NCBI GenBank assembly: GCA_026874595.1
Contig: CM049317.1
Coordinates: 53,337,618-53,401,617, forward strand
From: Sipunculus nudus
Taxonomy: Eukaryota > Annelida > Sipuncula > Golfingiida > Sipunculidae
Length of the DNA stretch: 64,000 nt
Reading direction: 5' to 3'
Of this stretch, positions 55,603-64,000 are shown in pieces. A program made the translations under genes and the position numbers. A model generated the notes under the pieces. The model had not been told where the DNA came from and did no database searches. It saw only the letters and a program-made list of their open reading frames with translations. Numbering within the stretch: the stretch's first letter is position 1; each line of letters begins with the position of its first letter.

Positions 55603-56979
55603 TTAATGTTCAGGCATCGGCAGGTGCAATTTTGCCGGCGGGAACACTGCCCGTTCGGCTCGTGCTTCTGCGCTCTGTGTTCTTTTGTCGCGAAAAATCT
55701 GCACAGTGTCCCGTATCTCGCCCAGTGGATGCAAACGTGGAAACATGTAATGTTCTCCCAACGTGTAAAGTTCCAGACTGTGTTTGTTTTCCACCGCCTC
55801 GGTCTGTGCGTATTGACGTGTCGGGTCAGTGTTTGTACCTTCCCTGATGTGTTTTCCACCTTCCGTCTCGGGTGTGTTTATGTCGCGTGGGCACACACCC
55901 GCTAGTTCCGCGCACGTTTGGTGTATGTGCCTGTCGATGGCCGTTTTTACGCCGGCGAGTACTTGCGTGTGATCACGTGAGAATGGTGTTATATTCAGGT
56001 GCCAAGGGTCATGTGCCGTACGTGTTTTTGTGGTGATCAGCAGGCAAGGGTAAGCGTGCGTCCACATCTCCCACGCGTTTAACACGCAAGTACCGTCGCA
56101 TTGGGATGAAGTGATGGGCCGCGCTGCAGCGCTCGCGACAACCTTAGCCAAAGTCGACCTGGTGTCTCTGTTAGAACAATGGGAGTGCATAACCGCCAGA
56201 GCACGTAGTACATGCGTTGTTTCGCGTGATACGTTTCCGGCCGGCGCTCCCCTCAGTAACGCCCACATACTTGCGTATAGGTACACAGTCTCAAAAGTTG
56301 CGAACACTGGGAGCCCGATTTGCACGTATGAGCAGGCCAACGACACCAGGGTGGCGTCGAACAACAGGAGGACTCCCACCGTTCGCAACTGTAACTGTTT
56401 CAGTTTCAGCGAAGGATTCCCTTTGTTGTTCTTTATCCTTGACTCTGCTGTATTGAATATATTTCCCGTTTTACGGTTGGGGGCCAAGGTGAAACCCATT
56501 ATGCTCGCCAGCTCGTCCAGCCACGTGCAAGAAAACACATCTGTACTTACATTTGCGATATGCCGGTCCCACGAGACGCTGACCGTGTCTTGACCGTGAA
56601 CGTCCACGTAGTGTTCGAGCAAATGTGTGGCCAGCTGCTTCAGTTCTGGTTGGGCCCCGTGTGTTGTGTGATGGCCGTTATCCCCAGCGTTTGATGCTGG
56701 GTCGTTAACCGTGTTTGGTTCGCCGTTCTTTGCGGCACTGTGATTGTCCCCGCCCCTCGTCCTCTTCGCCTTTCTGGTCTGCCTGGTCAGCTGTAAGATG
56801 CATTGTTCCCATTCCTTGTGAGACTTAACGAATTCCTGTAAGGCTGGGGCGACTGTTGTGTACCACCAATCCACGGGATGGCCGTCCTTATTTTCCACGT
56901 GTAGCTGACGTGTTTTCCTGAACCATGAATCCACGTGCTCTGCCACTTGTTTGATGTGTGAACGGATATCCTTTTGCAT
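55603..56979 (-). CDS. Unknown protein in the UL25 position, 458 aa
   Basis: The first ATG of the frame is at 56979; a GTG at 57018 would extend it. The N-terminal 75 residues are helical and basic, followed by a linker rich in Asn, Gly and His. A globular domain from about 150 contains a hydrophobic helical core (VGVLLLFDATLVSLACSYVQ, about 209-228). It lies just upstream of the protease-scaffold gene on the same strand, as UL25 does relative to UL26 in herpes simplex. UL25 is a capsid vertex protein of about 580 residues with an N-terminal helix. Gene order and general shape fit, but no diagnostic motif is visible. Confidence 0.62.
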   Translation of the reverse strand: MQKDIRSHIKQVAEHVDSWFRKTRQLHVENKDGHPVDWWYTTVAPALQEFVKSHKEWEQCILQLTRQTRKAKRTRGGDNHSAAKNGEPNTVNDPASNAGDNGHHTTHGAQPELKQLATHLLEHYVDVHGQDTVSVSWDRHIANVSTDVFSCTWLDELASIMGFTLAPNRKTGNIFNTAESRIKNNKGNPSLKLKQLQLRTVGVLLLFDATLVSLACSYVQIGLPVFATFETVYLYASMWALLRGAPAGNVSRETTHVLRALAVMHSHCSNRDTRSTLAKVVASAAARPITSSQCDGTCVLNAWEMWTHAYPCLLITTKTRTAHDPWHLNITPFSRDHTQVLAGVKTAIDRHIHQTCAELAGVCPRDINTPETEGGKHIREGTNTDPTRQYAQTEAVENKHSLELYTLGEHYMFPRLHPLGEIRDTVQIFRDKRTQSAEARAERAVFPPAKLHLPMPEH

Positions 56980-57196
56980 GGCCCGGTGTATATTTGTGTG
57001 TGTGCGGTGTTGTACCACGTAATCATACCCTGTCTAGTCGGGGTCTTCTGTTGGTATGAGTTCCAGAAGTCGCTCCACACTATGAAGTATCACTTGAGCG
57101 TTTCACACGCCGAACTCATTTTTTAATGCTGCTTTGTCACGTGGTTGCCACAGCATATCATGCAGCAGTAGGAAACGGTTTGACGCCAAACCTCCT

Positions 57197-57203
57197 TATA
57201 AAA
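57197..57203 (+). promoter_or_regulatory. TATA box for the UL29-like gene
   Basis: TATAAAA lies 90 bases upstream of the ATG at 57293, within the 313-base divergent gap 56980-57292, which holds no other feature I can support. Confidence 0.6.
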
Positions 57204-57292
57204 GCGCGCACCGACTGCGTTTCGCTTATTGTGCTCGCAGTTGCAGGACTTGACAGTTGTTTCGACCAGAAGCGTAGACATACGGTTCAAAC

Positions 57293-60200
57293 ATGCACAG
57301 GTCGGGTGGTAGTAAACCAGACGAGAGAGACTACACCAGTCTTTGCGAGACCGGCGATCTGGGGGATATCACGCCTGCCCGTTTGTATGTGGTCAAGAGG
57401 GACGATTTGCTCTCGCTTGACGTCGCAGGAGGCATCATAGTTAAACAGCTGTTGGCGCAATGCGAAGGGGAACCCGGTGGTTGGTTACCTGTCGTGAGGG
57501 GGCTGACCGTGGAAAGTGATCTGCCCTGGAAAGGTTTCGTGGAGACACCGGACGGTGAAGTCAACAGTGCCGGCAGGTATCCGTTCTTGTTCCTCCTGCA
57601 CGGGTACGATGACCCGCGTCTACACAAGCATGACAACCCGATGAGACAAATGAAGAACGTGAGGCAGGTGATCGATGACATGCTGCAGACCACAACCCCC
57701 GCCTGGGAAGGTTGTGAGAAAAGCGAGTTTTTTCCGGTTCCGCAGAAATACACGTCTGCCGACCTGGTGGACAATGGCAAGGACCTGCACTCCCTGACTG
57801 TGCAGCGGATCATGAGCGTTGTGAAGAGTGAAGGACCGCCACTGGAGGCGAAAGATTTTTTCATCTTTGGAACGTTTACGTGGGCGCATATCAGCGCACT
57901 CATGCACGGTTGCATGTTCCTCGTGCGGGACTCGATCAGGCGTGACGTATCCCTGCACGAAAACCTAAACGCGGTCACCGTGGATTTGTGGGACGCGACG
58001 CTGGCCTACGCTACACGCCGTTCTGCTCCGAAGCGACGGCCGCAACGGAAGCAGTTGCTTGCGGACGTCCTGCAGGACGACAGGAATTCCCCGACGGAAG
58101 AGCCCATTGAAAACCTTCTGGTCGTGTCACCCGTACTCAGCCAGCTGATGTGGAGCATCGTCAGGGGCCTGATGCATAACCTACATATCAAACCGTACTT
58201 GGCAGACGTGGTTGTTTACATGCTCGACACACCAGTGCACCGGCAGGTGGATCTACCTCCAGGTTTCTCATCCCCGTACCAAAACCAACAGGCATGTGAC
58301 AAACGGCGGCAGATATCTGAAGAAACCGCCCCTTTGGTTGCTCTGCTGGTGTATCTCACGCTCACCCAGAACACCAGTTGCCGGTTCGCGGACACTGTCG
58401 AATTCAAAAACTGGCCATGCGACGAGGACGTGCACTTTTCCCTAGTGCGACAGGCGGAGGCCACACCTTTCGGTAACCCAGAGAAGTGTACAGCAGAACT
58501 GGAGCGCATGATGCCAGGTCACGTGGAACGCCAAATGTCACCTTGCCTGGCTGAAGCCGTAGCAATGTCGTTGAGGTTGAATGAGGCTTCACTGCTGTGC
58601 AGTTTGCTGAAGTCCACGGACTCAGCCGCCGTGGACATGACGTCTTTCTTACTGACAGACAGGCAGGCCCAGCTACGGACGTCGCAGAAATGGCGTGCTT
58701 CGTTTGACATCGACAACTACCCTTTCGAACTACCGTTCGATAAGCAGGAGCGTCAGGGCAACATCAAATCGCACATGGACACGGCAGGCCGCCACGGCAA
58801 TACCGTCTTGGCCCAAAGGCTTGTCGGCCTTTCGTTGGACCTCCACGTTACGGCCAGGTCGCTAGATTCGTTCGAAACTCTGGCGGAAGGGGTGCCCTGG
58901 GACGCTGACTTGAGCGATGTGAAAAAAGCGATTAATACACGTATGTGTCACAAATGCCACAAGGACGGGGTCAGTTTGGACAGGGGACCCGAAAACTGCC
59001 CCTGTGTATGGTTCCCACGCCCCGTCAGGCAGATCCTCGAAAAGCGGTTGACAGCTCACGACGGGCTATGCGTACCTGGGTTGCACGTGCTGTGCAAAGG
59101 ACCCCATTTTACGGGCAATGTTGAGAAATCGTCCTTTGTCCAGAGGAAAGAATCTGACAGCAGAAGGAGAGAGTCGCAAGAAGCACCGTCGGGTGTGTTG
59201 GCACGCGTGCTCAAAGAAATACCGCCGGAACTGGATATGATCGTGCAGCCCCACGCGGGACGTCTACACACGTCCTTCATTGACTCGCTCGCCGGTTGTT
59301 TCATTACAAAACCCGACTCGCAGCTGCGAAAGAAGCACGACAGTACGCCTTTGGATGTCACGAGCGTTTGCAAAATGTTCTCGTGTGTGACTGATACAGT
59401 CGCGAGCGTGACGTTGGAAGCCAAACGCTTCGCGAACCTCGCCGCCGAGAGAACAGCTAACAGGAAGGCGGGGGCGACAGATGTAGAGAAACTGCGGTCT
59501 GAACTGGCCATCACGTTGTCGGGCGAGATGTTGGCCTACCAGGGTGCAGCTGTGTGGAAGATGCACCAGTGCACACTGCTGCACCAGTGCTTGCTGGCTT
59601 CTAACATGGCGCAAGCAGATGTATTCAAGCGGCTGCAGAGCGCAGCTGCTACGTACCAGCAGGTGCAACTGACGCTTTTGCATTCACCGTTGATGCTCGA
59701 CAAACCGTTGTTCTCGTACAAGCCGTACGTTGTCAGGAGCGCGAGTGTACCTTCCCTGCACGATCAGGGGAGGGTTCTGGCGCACGAACACTGTTCGAAG
59801 GATTGCGTCTGGTACAAGGTCCAAGACGCATACTGTAAAATGAACACCACCACGTGGTACAAAGATAAATCTGCCGCAAACAAGAAAGGATGGCAGCGCC
59901 CGCAGGGAAGCGTTGATGCCCCGTTTGCTGAAACGCACGGTTCCATACGTGCCTCGATCATGGAGTCGCGCAGTGCGGGTGTCAGTGCTGCCGACATATA
60001 TCAGGAACAGGGTGACTTCACCGTAACTCCGCGGGTGTCTGGTTTATCAGACGATGCAGTCGAGGATGAAGCAATTCCACCGGCTGTTGCGGCAGATGTG
60101 ACAAGCGTTGTCCGGAATTCATCGTACGACTACATCATCGGCAACCACGAAAATGAAGAGGAGAGGTTTCGTGGAACGGGGTGGGGGTGGGTGAGCGGTC

Positions 60201-61264
60201 TGTCCGTCTTCACGAAACCTCTGTCTCGTGACACGCAAGGATGGATCGTCCAGATCATACAGAGTTGTTACCACCCTTCACTTAAAAAGATGATCCAGGC
60301 AAAGACCTTGCGTGAACTCGCGTTGGATGCTGAGGAATCTGGGGTGCACCTGCGGCAAGCGGACGTGCATGCTCTGGTGCGTTTGGTGCAGCTGGTCGAG
60401 ACGAGCCCGCTGCGCGGCGGGAGACATGTCAGCGGTTCCAAGGAATTCACGTCTTTCCTCCTCCAGTCTCAGCTGTTCTGTCACATGAGCCAGCTATCCG
60501 ATGCACACCAGAAGGAAAACGCCATTTTGCCCGTTTGGGTGCAAGCTGGATGGGGTGGCGTCACCTTTAACAACCCAAAGAGCGAGTCTGGTGAAGCGCA
60601 AATGCCCGTCTTCCGTGATGCCGGTCTCGTGATGGTGAAGGACGGCGTGTCCTGCCTGAACGAAGCTAGTTCTTTGCGCTACAAGGTCACGGTGGCGTGT
60701 ATGAGGCCGAATTTTTATGTTCTGCAAAACCATCTTGTGGTCCGTCACCGGATGTTGATGGGTGTGAACGAGACTGAGCTCTCAGCACTGTATACAGGCG
60801 CGCTCAAGTCGATGAACTGGCCGCGTGCGGGAAAACAAGATGCTGACGATAAACGGCAATACCCGCTCTTTCTGGGGGTTAGCACGGAGCCGTTCTCTCA
60901 ACGCATGCAGGTGCACCACGCTGCACGCAGTGTGCTACACGGCATGGACGCAGCCGGCAGGACAGGAAGCATCCAAGACCTCGAAACGTGTTTGGACGAC
61001 ATGTGTGAGGACCCTGACGTTCCTGTCGAAAAAGTGGCTGGTCTGTTGTACCAGATAATATCCACACGTTTAGGAAACAGCGGAGTGGATATCGAACAGC
61101 TGCCGAAAAGCAGCTTGGACGCAGAGACGTTCAGGTGCGTCGATGACTTTTGTACCCGTTTCCCTTACGTCCGCATGGACGAAAACGATTTGTCATCCGC
61201 TCTCCGTTTTCTCATGCCGATCGGCGAGCCGGACACGAAACGCAGGCGGGTTTCTACCGATTAA
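57293..61264 (+). CDS. Probable major single-stranded DNA-binding protein (UL29-like), 1323 aa
   Basis: UL29 proteins coat single-stranded DNA in viral replication compartments. Supporting features: length near the roughly 1200 typical of the family; a zinc-type cluster in the middle at 552-571 (CHKC, then CPC, with nearby His); and a C-terminal basic KRRR sequence as a nuclear signal. The conserved-looking segment near WVQAGWGGVTFNNP lies at about 1080. There is no membrane segment. The gene lies upstream of gB on the same strand, as in the UL29-UL28-UL27 order of orthoherpesviruses. The zinc spacing differs from herpes simplex, so the assignment needs an alignment or structure check. ATG at 57293. 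Confidence 0.52.
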   Translation: MHRSGGSKPDERDYTSLCETGDLGDITPARLYVVKRDDLLSLDVAGGIIVKQLLAQCEGEPGGWLPVVRGLTVESDLPWKGFVETPDGEVNSAGRYPFLFLLHGYDDPRLHKHDNPMRQMKNVRQVIDDMLQTTTPAWEGCEKSEFFPVPQKYTSADLVDNGKDLHSLTVQRIMSVVKSEGPPLEAKDFFIFGTFTWAHISALMHGCMFLVRDSIRRDVSLHENLNAVTVDLWDATLAYATRRSAPKRRPQRKQLLADVLQDDRNSPTEEPIENLLVVSPVLSQLMWSIVRGLMHNLHIKPYLADVVVYMLDTPVHRQVDLPPGFSSPYQNQQACDKRRQISEETAPLVALLVYLTLTQNTSCRFADTVEFKNWPCDEDVHFSLVRQAEATPFGNPEKCTAELERMMPGHVERQMSPCLAEAVAMSLRLNEASLLCSLLKSTDSAAVDMTSFLLTDRQAQLRTSQKWRASFDIDNYPFELPFDKQERQGNIKSHMDTAGRHGNTVLAQRLVGLSLDLHVTARSLDSFETLAEGVPWDADLSDVKKAINTRMCHKCHKDGVSLDRGPENCPCVWFPRPVRQILEKRLTAHDGLCVPGLHVLCKGPHFTGNVEKSSFVQRKESDSRRRESQEAPSGVLARVLKEIPPELDMIVQPHAGRLHTSFIDSLAGCFITKPDSQLRKKHDSTPLDVTSVCKMFSCVTDTVASVTLEAKRFANLAAERTANRKAGATDVEKLRSELAITLSGEMLAYQGAAVWKMHQCTLLHQCLLASNMAQADVFKRLQSAAATYQQVQLTLLHSPLMLDKPLFSYKPYVVRSASVPSLHDQGRVLAHEHCSKDCVWYKVQDAYCKMNTTTWYKDKSAANKKGWQRPQGSVDAPFAETHGSIRASIMESRSAGVSAADIYQEQGDFTVTPRVSGLSDDAVEDEAIPPAVAADVTSVVRNSSYDYIIGNHENEEERFRGTGWGWVSGLSVFTKPLSRDTQGWIVQIIQSCYHPSLKKMIQAKTLRELALDAEESGVHLRQADVHALVRLVQLVETSPLRGGRHVSGSKEFTSFLLQSQLFCHMSQLSDAHQKENAILPVWVQAGWGGVTFNNPKSESGEAQMPVFRDAGLVMVKDGVSCLNEASSLRYKVTVACMRPNFYVLQNHLVVRHRMLMGVNETELSALYTGALKSMNWPRAGKQDADDKRQYPLFLGVSTEPFSQRMQVHHAARSVLHGMDAAGRTGSIQDLETCLDDMCEDPDVPVEKVAGLLYQIISTRLGNSGVDIEQLPKSSLDAETFRCVDDFCTRFPYVRMDENDLSSALRFLMPIGEPDTKRRRVSTD

Positions 61265-61333
61265 TGAATCACATGATTGTGTCCTTGAATGTGGGTCGTG
61301 CACCTGTTTTTGTTTATTGCTATGGTATATCAT

Positions 61334-61339
61334 ATTAAA
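61334..61339 (+). terminator. Poly(A) signal (ATTAAA) for the UL29-like gene
   Basis: ATTAAA lies about 70 bases past the stop at 61264. Confidence 0.45.
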
Positions 61340-61491
61340 AAACTATATTGCTTTTATACGTGTTTGTGTTTTCGGTTGCGTGCATCGTCTGTCTGTTGTA
61401 TGGTCCAGTCGGTCCTGTGCATGCGTGGTTGGAATGTTGCTATTTGAATGATTTATCACATGTTTCGTTGTAAACCCTGTGTGCACGTCGG

Positions 61492-61504
61492 TATATATAT
61501 ATAT
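61492..61504 (+). promoter_or_regulatory. TATA element for the acidic 265-residue gene
   Basis: A run of TA dinucleotides lies about 60 bases upstream of the ATG at 61563, downstream of the preceding poly(A) signal. Confidence 0.55.
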
Positions 61505-61562
61505 TTGTGTCGTGACTGCGACTTCATAACAGCCGCACTGGTGACAGTTTGGTTCATTTGCT

Positions 61563-62360
61563 ATGTCTGACATACAAGGGGTTACACTTGGTACAGCAGG
61601 GTACCACGTGGACGATATGTCATTACCAAATGAAGACGTTCATCGTTCTGATGAGGAAGGCGGGTCGGGAGAAAGGGAAGAGAACAACAATCCCCGGGAC
61701 GGTGTCGCCGATGACCCTTGTGGCTGGCCTGTACTGGGATCCGGAGATGAGGATGACAGTGGGGGAGAACTACAAGAAAACGAGGAGGATTCGTCGTCGT
61801 CGTCGTCGTCGTCTGACATGGACGATGAAGAGATGATTATGCGTTACGAAAAGTGTATGTCGGAAGCCGATGGGAATATTGCAACATTTTTCGAGACGCA
61901 CGGCCGTCAGATGTCTCTGTGGAGATACTTGGACGTAATCGATCTCTCTCTGTCGAGCACAATGGCAAAAGACATGTGGTCGATATGTTCAGCTATTGCA
62001 GAGAGGTTACCCGAAGAGCCAGGTGAAGAAGGGCAGGTCACAACATTTGAACCAGGAATCCTGATTTGGGTGGCATTCTGTCAAATGTGGTGCCAGCATT
62101 GCTTCCAGTTGATGCGGAGAGTGGTTGCGACGTCAGGGATTGGCGCGAATTTACCTACTCCTTACAGCACACTTGACAATTACGAGGTAGATGAATATGT
62201 CCGGAACAACGTGACCCCGAGGTCTATTTGCATGGCCCTTTTCCTGGGGCAACGGGAGTGGCGGGGTTGCGGTTGCACATTGTGCAGGCGACTCGAAACC
62301 AGTCTGCCGCTTCTGCAGGGATTACAAACTGTGGCGAACATTTCTTGTCCGCGCCAGTGA
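61563..62360 (+). CDS. Acidic protein with poly-serine tract, 265 aa
   Basis: The N-terminal 95 residues are strongly acidic and disordered, with a run of eight serines (about 77-84) encoded by a TCG microsatellite, flanked by Asp/Glu. The C-terminal 150 residues look globular and helical, with Cys clusters (CQMWCQHC near 177 and CGCTLC near 240). Acidic-serine stretches like this are typical casein kinase II targets. It sits where orthoherpesviruses keep the terminase subunit UL28, but is far too short and shows no such motif. No family is recognised. Confidence 0.65.
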   Translation: MSDIQGVTLGTAGYHVDDMSLPNEDVHRSDEEGGSGEREENNNPRDGVADDPCGWPVLGSGDEDDSGGELQENEEDSSSSSSSSDMDDEEMIMRYEKCMSEADGNIATFFETHGRQMSLWRYLDVIDLSLSSTMAKDMWSICSAIAERLPEEPGEEGQVTTFEPGILIWVAFCQMWCQHCFQLMRRVVATSGIGANLPTPYSTLDNYEVDEYVRNNVTPRSICMALFLGQREWRGCGCTLCRRLETSLPLLQGLQTVANISCPRQ

Positions 62361-62535
62361 TTCACGCACAAACATGCGGTGTTCTTTCGTCAGTATTTGT
62401 CACGGACCACATGTACTATATTGACCCCCATAGCACGTTTTCATGCTTTTTCGATCGGTTCGTGTATTATCACCGTTTTGTTGTCTAGCGTAGACGTCAC
62501 GTGTGTGTTCATCGGAAACGTCAACGTCTGTGGCC

Positions 62536-64000
62536 ATGTGTGGAATATTGTCTTGGGTGCTGCGTGTTTGCTTCGCAGTGACTGCTTTCCAGCAAATGTC
62601 CGGCGCCGTCACCTCTTCGGCCATCGACATAACTACGCTTAACACCTCGCAACGTGCGTACGCGGACCTGAAAGGGAACGAACGTTTGAACAGACTGCGG
62701 TTCTGTGACCCGCGGACGCCGTCCAAATATGTACATTTCGCTCCTCACCCCAGATGCCCCCATGCAGCTGACCATGCACAGGACCACCACGAAACCGGGA
62801 CGGTTATCACTTTCAAGAGGAATATTCAAGCTACCAGGACCGACGCCATGGCCTGCCAGTGGTTCGTATCGTACAGAAAAACGTACACGGGTTGGTTTGG
62901 TCACAAATTTATAACTGACAAATGGGACCGCCCGATTGCGCCTCCCTCGGCAGAAGAGTGTCGGAAATGGCGCTCAACAAGGGACTGCACGATCGACGGC
63001 AAGACGCACATGTTGTATTATGTCAGCATGAGCCACGACGGATACGTCACGTATTCCAGCAACATACCTGTCAGTGTGAAGTATAATTGGTTCGCGTTCG
63101 GGTACGATCCGGAAACGTACACTCACAACTGTATCATGAAAGAAGTGTATGTTGTCGCTTCTCCCCCGTATCAGGTTGTGCACACGTCGCTGGGCATGGC
63201 TCAGAACCTGTCGAGCACGGGAGCCAGATCGTTTGAACTCGGCAGTCACATAACCACTGACGAATGGGTCATCGTTTGGCACAAAGTGGAACCGGCGATG
63301 TCATGCGGTTATGTACTGGCAGAAATACACCATAACGTAACCAAGGTTAAGCTGGGTGACGGCAACGGGCGCTTCTACTTGGTGCTGGAGGACGCCAAAC
63401 AAATGCTTACATTTGACCGACAGAAACATATGATACCTAGTCTCAGTGCCATCGATCATCCCTACTGCGTGTCAAAGAGGCTGAGTATAATGAACTACAC
63501 GGAAATGTACTGGGACACCTATTACGGGATCGTCGCTTGGATACCTGACACTGTTCCCGTTTCTGCAATCGAAAACCACCTTAACCATTCCACGGTACAT
63601 CTGAATGTAAGCGTAGTAAACCATGACCACTTGTGTGAGGAGTACAAGAGGAAGCAGCACGCCGACGCTCACGGGGCTGCCGCGTTAAACTGCACGCATT
63701 ACCTTTCTCGCCGAAGACGTGACACTGGCCACGCAACCAGGTCGGAACTGTTGCTAATGACCAACGAAATAATGGAAAATGTGAGGTATTTTGTGTCTGG
63801 GAAGATTGTGGACTGGATGAACTCGCAACAGCGTCAGCGCCTGGACACTTGGTGCGCTCAGAGTTATTACGACCACAACATGGCGCGTTCTCTTGCCATT
63901 GTCAACCCGTCGTCTGTGCTGTCCGTGTACTTAGGGCGGGACGTGTATGCCAAACCGCGCGGCAGTGTTTACGAGATAAGCCGATGCAGGTTCCTCAATG
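62536..64000 (+). CDS. Glycoprotein B, 5' part; gene continues past the window
   Basis: gB is the class III membrane fusion protein of herpesvirus envelopes. The ATG at 62536 follows an in-frame stop at 62491 and opens a signal peptide of about 20-25 residues. At least 488 codons are visible without a stop. Seven NxS/T sequons and many Cys residues mark an ectodomain. Residues 392-395 are RRRR followed by Asp, a furin-type site where many gB proteins are cut. After it come helical sequence and NPSSVLSVYLGRDVYAKPRG, matching the conserved gB segment that precedes a core Cys (EISRC at the window end). The transmembrane region and tail lie outside the window. Confidence 0.85.
   Translation, partial: MCGILSWVLRVCFAVTAFQQMSGAVTSSAIDITTLNTSQRAYADLKGNERLNRLRFCDPRTPSKYVHFAPHPRCPHAADHAQDHHETGTVITFKRNIQATRTDAMACQWFVSYRKTYTGWFGHKFITDKWDRPIAPPSAEECRKWRSTRDCTIDGKTHMLYYVSMSHDGYVTYSSNIPVSVKYNWFAFGYDPETYTHNCIMKEVYVVASPPYQVVHTSLGMAQNLSSTGARSFELGSHITTDEWVIVWHKVEPAMSCGYVLAEIHHNVTKVKLGDGNGRFYLVLEDAKQMLTFDRQKHMIPSLSAIDHPYCVSKRLSIMNYTEMYWDTYYGIVAWIPDTVPVSAIENHLNHSTVHLNVSVVNHDHLCEEYKRKQHADAHGAAALNCTHYLSRRRRDTGHATRSELLLMTNEIMENVRYFVSGKIVDWMNSQQRQRLDTWCAQSYYDHNMARSLAIVNPSSVLSVYLGRDVYAKPRGSVYEISRCRFLN

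Overview
The window reads as part of a large double-stranded DNA virus of the herpesvirus order, with animal-type tRNA genes in one non-coding stretch. The strongest anchors are a capsid protease-scaffold protein with the assemblin His/Ser/His pattern, a UL5-type helicase, a UL52-type primase, a protein kinase fused to a UL12-type exonuclease, a giant UL36-type tegument protein with a herpesvirus deubiquitinase domain, and the 5' part of a glycoprotein B gene with a furin-like site. A UL32-like then UL31-like gene pair, and a UL29-like gene just upstream of gB, follow the order seen in orthoherpesviruses. This suggests that lineage, or a deep relative of it, rather than the fish or mollusc herpesvirus families. 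This is inference from motifs and gene order; no database search was possible. All names of the form ULxx use herpes simplex numbering for orientation only.

Layout, left to right. 1-6.6 kb: the 5' end of an unrecognised minus-strand gene that leaves the window, a small unknown plus-strand gene, and the likely major capsid protein. 6.8-10.7 kb: an accessory block of four plus-strand genes (a four-pass membrane protein, a Bcl-2-like protein, a multi-pass membrane protein with a PPPPY motif, and a charged protein) that seem to share one poly(A) signal. 11-22.1 kb: kinase-nuclease fusion, a coiled-coil protein, primase, and the UL32/UL31-like pair. 22.4-26.4 kb: a small coiled-coil protein, an unknown 719-residue protein, and a P-loop protein resembling the first part of an SF1 helicase. 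26.5-44.1 kb: the 5331-residue tegument protein and a divergent 513-residue gene in the position of a triplex protein.

44.1-49.9 kb has no credible protein gene. It holds a 3.5-kb foldback palindrome built largely of roughly 106-bp GC-rich repeats, three tRNA genes, and a 171-bp tRNA-bearing cassette present twice. One cassette copy sits inside the palindrome between 36-bp direct repeats. Coding density returns to viral norm at 49.9 kb with helicase, protease-scaffold and a gene in the UL25 position (all minus strand, probably 3'-coterminal), then the UL29-like protein, a small acidic protein, and gB running off the right end.

Together the genes cover DNA replication (helicase, primase, ssDNA-binding protein, nuclease), capsid assembly and packaging (capsid protein, protease-scaffold, UL32-like), nuclear egress (UL31-like), tegument and deubiquitination (giant protein), entry (gB), and probable host-cell control (kinase, Bcl-2-like). 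No reading frame shows decay. The window therefore comes from a replicating virus or a very recent insertion. The 5.8-kb non-coding segment is the best place to decide between these.
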